From: Amoebidium appalachense
Lineage: Eukaryota; Ichthyosporea
Direction: 5' to 3'
DNA: 64,000 nt
Assembly (NCBI GenBank): GCA_963693365.1
Contig: CAVNZM010000009.1
Span: forward strand, 6,634,001 to 6,698,000
The position numbers were made by a program, and so were the translations under genes. How positions within the stretch are numbered: position 1 is the first letter of the stretch; every line of letters begins with the position of its first letter. Under the pieces are notes generated by a model. That model was not told the origin of the DNA. It worked only from the letters and a program-made list of their open reading frames with translations, and searched no databases. Shown piece after piece: positions 62,139 to 64,000 of the stretch.

Positions 62139-63560
62139 ACATACATGTCAGAATCATACCCGCAGGTATGCACATGTGGAGATGGTCACCCCAGGCATGC
62201 CTAACATGGCCATATGCATACCTATCCTTTTGAACGCATCTCCCTGTATGTTTTTTTTTTTTTTTTTTTTTTTTTTCTTGCTCTTCCCCACCTCCTCCCA
62301 TCTTTTTCTTCTGCTCTTGCATGTGACGTCTGCTCGCAAAAATGACCCTGCTCGTGTCTGATCATGACTGGTGTGCCGCCCATTTTCAAATGAAGCAGTT
62401 TCTGAGTCGAGCTTTATATGCGGGCTGAATGGTTCGAAATTTGGGTACTGTGGATGACGTGGGTCCCCTTGGATTATGGGGTCTATTTGTGATGCATACT
62501 CTTTTTGTGTGTACTTTGCAAAATCTGCATTCCCATCCTCACCTTCCTTGGAGGATGGGCTTTGCCCATATACCATACCTGGTGTGTCCGGTATTTCTGA
62601 GAACCGACATCATTTGATCCATTATACATCTGTACGTTGTACTGTGTAACTGATCCGCCCCCCCCACCTAAGTCCATACGCCGGAAGTCCCCGCACACCT
62701 GATTGGACAAAACACCATCCGATGACGTAAAATCAGGGGAGAACGATTCGAACCCCAAGCGACATAAAGGGGCCGTCAGGCCCCTTTAGCGGGGGGTTGG
62801 GGGGGCGGCAGCCCCCCCATTTAGGGCCCAGACACACATAGGGTTATGGTTATTGGGTTTATGTTTTTTATTTTTGTAAATTATTATCAAATATTGTGTT
62901 TTTTTACCCGGTTTTCATCCGATCTCCCTATACCTAGGGCTTCCTTCGTATAGACCTACCCCCCCCCCCCCCCCCCCGTCCCTTCCCAGTCACACACACA
63001 CACTTGCACACGAGCGCTCACAGACACACATACACATCCACGCACGCACACAGGCACACGTTTGGATACATACACACACACACACGTACACACGTACGCG
63101 TATATACACACACACACACACACTGACACACATACACGTACGTACACGTGCATGCACACAGGCGGTTGTTGAACTGGACGATGGGGACAAGATCCGCTGC
63201 AGCATAGACGACGTGCACACGGAGCAGCATTCCGGGCCGGAGGAGAGCCAATCAGTGCGCAGCGGCAGCCCGGTCGGAATCGCCCCCCCGGCCATCATGA
63301 TGCAGTATCCCCCTGCACCCGGCCCACACCCACCGGCCCCGTCAAACCCACAGTATGTGGATTTTGTTTCTTCTATTTTTTTCCCTTTCTAACCCCATTT
63401 TCTAACAACAAACAAGTCAAAATAAGTGATAATAAAAAAGCTGGAAAGTTGAAGTTCATGTTCATGATAAGTTGTCGTTGGCTTGTTCTTTTTCTTTTGT
63501 GTGTGTAATGCGGGTCGTTGTGTGCATGTATTCACAGGCGCGTGTGTTTGTTTTTTGGGG

Positions 63561-63591
<31 letters not shown>

Positions 63592-63889
63592 ATGATTTGA
63601 ATCGGATGGAGAAAGGGCAGAAGCCCATGAACACATGCACGAACAAACACAAAAACACACATGCATTGCGTGAACGCATCCCTAATCCTCCCCCCCCCTT
63701 CCCCCTCCCTCCCTCTCTTTCTCTTCTTCTTTTTTTTCTCTGTGTGCGCAGAGGCCGTATGAGCCTTGTTATTGGCGGGCCGTTGACGCGCAGTGCGTAC
63801 ACACGCACTGACAGTGGCATCAGCAGTGCCGGACACATCAGCCCGGCCATGCCCTTCCCGGACCACTCCCAGGACAACTCCCTAGACAG
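56799..63889 (+). CDS. ZNF395/ZNF704/SLC2A4RG-like transcription factor gene, 5' half
   Basis: Exons at 56799?-56921 and 57814-57850 (probably 5' UTR), 59082-59163, 60181-60481, 61007-61086, 61652-61916, 63162-63352 and 63752-63889, with every coding junction in phase; the gene continues off the right edge. The likely start is ATG 59117 ([14 protein letters not shown]). The protein has a Pro/Ser/Gln-rich N-terminus, then [20 protein letters not shown] and [20 protein letters not shown]. Next come [20 protein letters not shown] and [20 protein letters not shown], and a Ser-rich [12 protein letters not shown] segment. The block VYV-x-Y-x4-C-x-G with the following strand pattern matches my knowledge of the conserved region before the zinc finger in ZNF395/ZNF704 (Drosophila Glut4EF). 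The C2H2 finger itself would lie beyond the window. Members are nuclear DNA-binding regulators. Confidence 0.55.
57814..57850 (+). other. Probable second 5' UTR exon of ZNF-like gene
   Basis: 37 bp between CTCTGGAACAG and a consensus GTAAGT donor. In the frame of the coding exon 59082-59163 it contains TGA (57820-57822), so translation must start downstream. It is identified from splice sites only. Confidence 0.35.
57851..59081 (+). other. Intron of ZNF-like gene
   Basis: Ordinary AT-rich sequence, unusually free of microsatellites for this window, ending TTGGTGTATGCAG. No element recognised. Confidence 0.4.
59082..59163 (+). CDS. ZNF-like gene, first coding exon
   Basis: 82 bp. The first in-frame ATG is at 59117, with G at -3. 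It reads [15 protein letters not shown] and leaves in phase 2 at GTATGT. The frame is fixed by the phase of the following exon. Confidence 0.5.
60181..60481 (+). CDS. ZNF-like gene, Pro/Ser/Gln-rich exon
   Basis: After a CA tract ending CACGCGCAG it reads [20 protein letters not shown], then [20 protein letters not shown] and [20 protein letters not shown], with donor GTAGGT in phase 0. Composition suggests a disordered region typical of transcription factors. Confidence 0.65.
61007..61086 (+). CDS. ZNF-like gene, linker exon
   Basis: 80 bp after CTTCCAGCAG (the acceptor may also be three bases earlier, adding one Gln: a NAGNAG-type site). It reads [20 protein letters not shown] then DDVVGRR, leaving in phase 2 at GTGCGG. 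Confidence 0.65.
61652..61916 (+). CDS. ZNF-like gene, conserved domain exon
   Basis: 265 bp. With the previous exon it encodes [20 protein letters not shown], then [20 protein letters not shown] and [20 protein letters not shown]. Two short beta-rich, Tudor-like segments are suggested by the alternating pattern and the F/Y-DDGS/DDGD motifs. The part from GMRVYV onwards corresponds to the GQKVYVWY-type block of ZNF395/704. Donor GTATGG, phase 0. Confidence 0.7.
62100..62275. repeat. G run and T run in ZNF-like intron
   Basis: (GT)n at about 62032-62055 and 62088-62106, a G homopolymer (62107-62137) and a T homopolymer (62249-62276). They lie on the 5' side of the intron; the C run and CA/CACG tracts at 62956-63160 form its 3' side. 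Confidence 0.9.
62341..62560. repeat. Dispersed element, diverged copy in ZNF-like gene
   Basis: ACCCTGCTCGTGTCTGATCA, CTGAGTCGAGC...TATATGCGGGC, GGTTCGAAAT and GATTATGGGGTC correspond in order to the element at 18-19 and 31.6 kb. GGTTCGAAAT is close to a Pol III B box. Its presence in an unrelated gene shows that the element is mobile or was so. Confidence 0.6.
62762..62822. other. Two adjacent GC-rich hairpins
   Basis: AAAGGGGCC-GTCA-GGCCCCTTT is a perfect hairpin at about 62765-62786. A second follows from GGGGGG(C)GGCAGCCCCCC at about 62800-62818. A TTCGAACCCC box lies just upstream. No promoter or RNA gene was recognised around them. Confidence 0.5.
63162..63352 (+). CDS. ZNF-like gene, end of conserved domain and Pro-rich linker
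   Basis: 191 bp after [27 protein letters not shown] then a Ser/Pro-rich linker with [13 protein letters not shown]. It leaves in phase 2 at CCCACA/GTATGT; using the G one base later would break the next junction. Confidence 0.65.
63752..63889 (+). CDS. ZNF-like gene, Ser-rich exon
   Basis: 138 bp after [29 protein letters not shown] then [20 protein letters not shown], leaving in phase 2 at GTGTGT. The Asp-Ser-Gly-x-Ser-Ser-x-Gly-His pattern resembles the DSGSSTTSGH segment of ZNF395. The gene runs on beyond the window. Confidence 0.6.
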
Positions 63890-64000
63890 GTGTGTGCATG
63901 CAAACGTGCTGCTTCTAAAAGGAAACTCTTGTTGGAAAAGGAAAAGAAAAGAAAGAAAGAAAAAAATAGGGAAGAAAGCAGGGGTATGTTTGCTCTTGCA

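Noticed and set aside
62736-62760. tRNA gene at AACGATTCGAACCCC
   Set aside because: The sequence resembles a T-loop on the minus strand, but stems do not pair and no anticodon arm or acceptor stem could be drawn.

Overview
This is eukaryotic, intron-rich genomic DNA, most likely from an invertebrate animal. Exons have GT...AG introns and consistent codon phases. The right-hand gene resembles the animal ZNF395/ZNF704/SLC2A4RG (Glut4EF/HDBP) family. Introns and spacers are dominated by (CA/GT)n microsatellites and long G or C homopolymers, so most apparent long ORFs here are repeat artefacts. No bacterial, rRNA or tRNA gene was recognised.

Layout. 1-2.0 kb: simple repeats. 2.39-3.38 kb: a fold-back (inverted-repeat) element. 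3.6-52.9 kb: a cluster of four copies of one multi-exon gene that I do not recognise. Copy 1 is on the minus strand (4.6-13.65 kb), copy 2 on the plus strand (15.1-31/32.2 kb), copy 3 on the plus strand (33.4-40.8 kb) and copy 4 on the minus strand (46.1-52.9 kb). Copies 1 and 2 are head-to-head about an axis near 14.2 kb. Copies 3 and 4 are tail-to-tail about an axis near 43 kb. Copies 2 and 3 are direct repeats that also share about 1.3-1.5 kb of 3' flank. 52.9-56.8 kb: simple repeats and unassigned DNA. 56.8 kb to the right edge: the 5' half of the ZNF395/704-like gene on the plus strand.

The unknown family. Splicing by phase gives exon 0 (Cys-rich start) - A - B - C - D - E - F - G - H - I - J, about 1,940 residues in copy 2. 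A second possible terminal exon follows J. The copies fall into two subfamilies (1/2 and 3/4). Copies 1 and 3 are broken by several frameshifts and stops. Copy 4 has a clean exon 0 and exon A, but its later part is rearranged and broken. Copy 2 is the most complete but has one frameshift in exon D and no visible exon 0. Frameshifts often sit in C homopolymers, so assembly error must be excluded. Function is unknown: exon E is a Gln/Ser-rich, basic, probably disordered segment, and exon J ends in a conserved Cys cluster.

Main points to follow up: (i) the four-copy gene family; (ii) a ~190 bp block at the start of exon A, identical by eye in all four copies, whose sequence groups copies 1+3 and 2+4, opposite to the rest of the exon, which suggests gene conversion; (iii) introns whose 5' parts tend to be GT/G-rich and 3' parts CA/C-rich, so they could fold on themselves and bring splice sites together; (iv) conserved promoter motifs upstream of three exon 0 copies; (v) a four-codon upstream ORF created by splicing in the ZNF-like gene.
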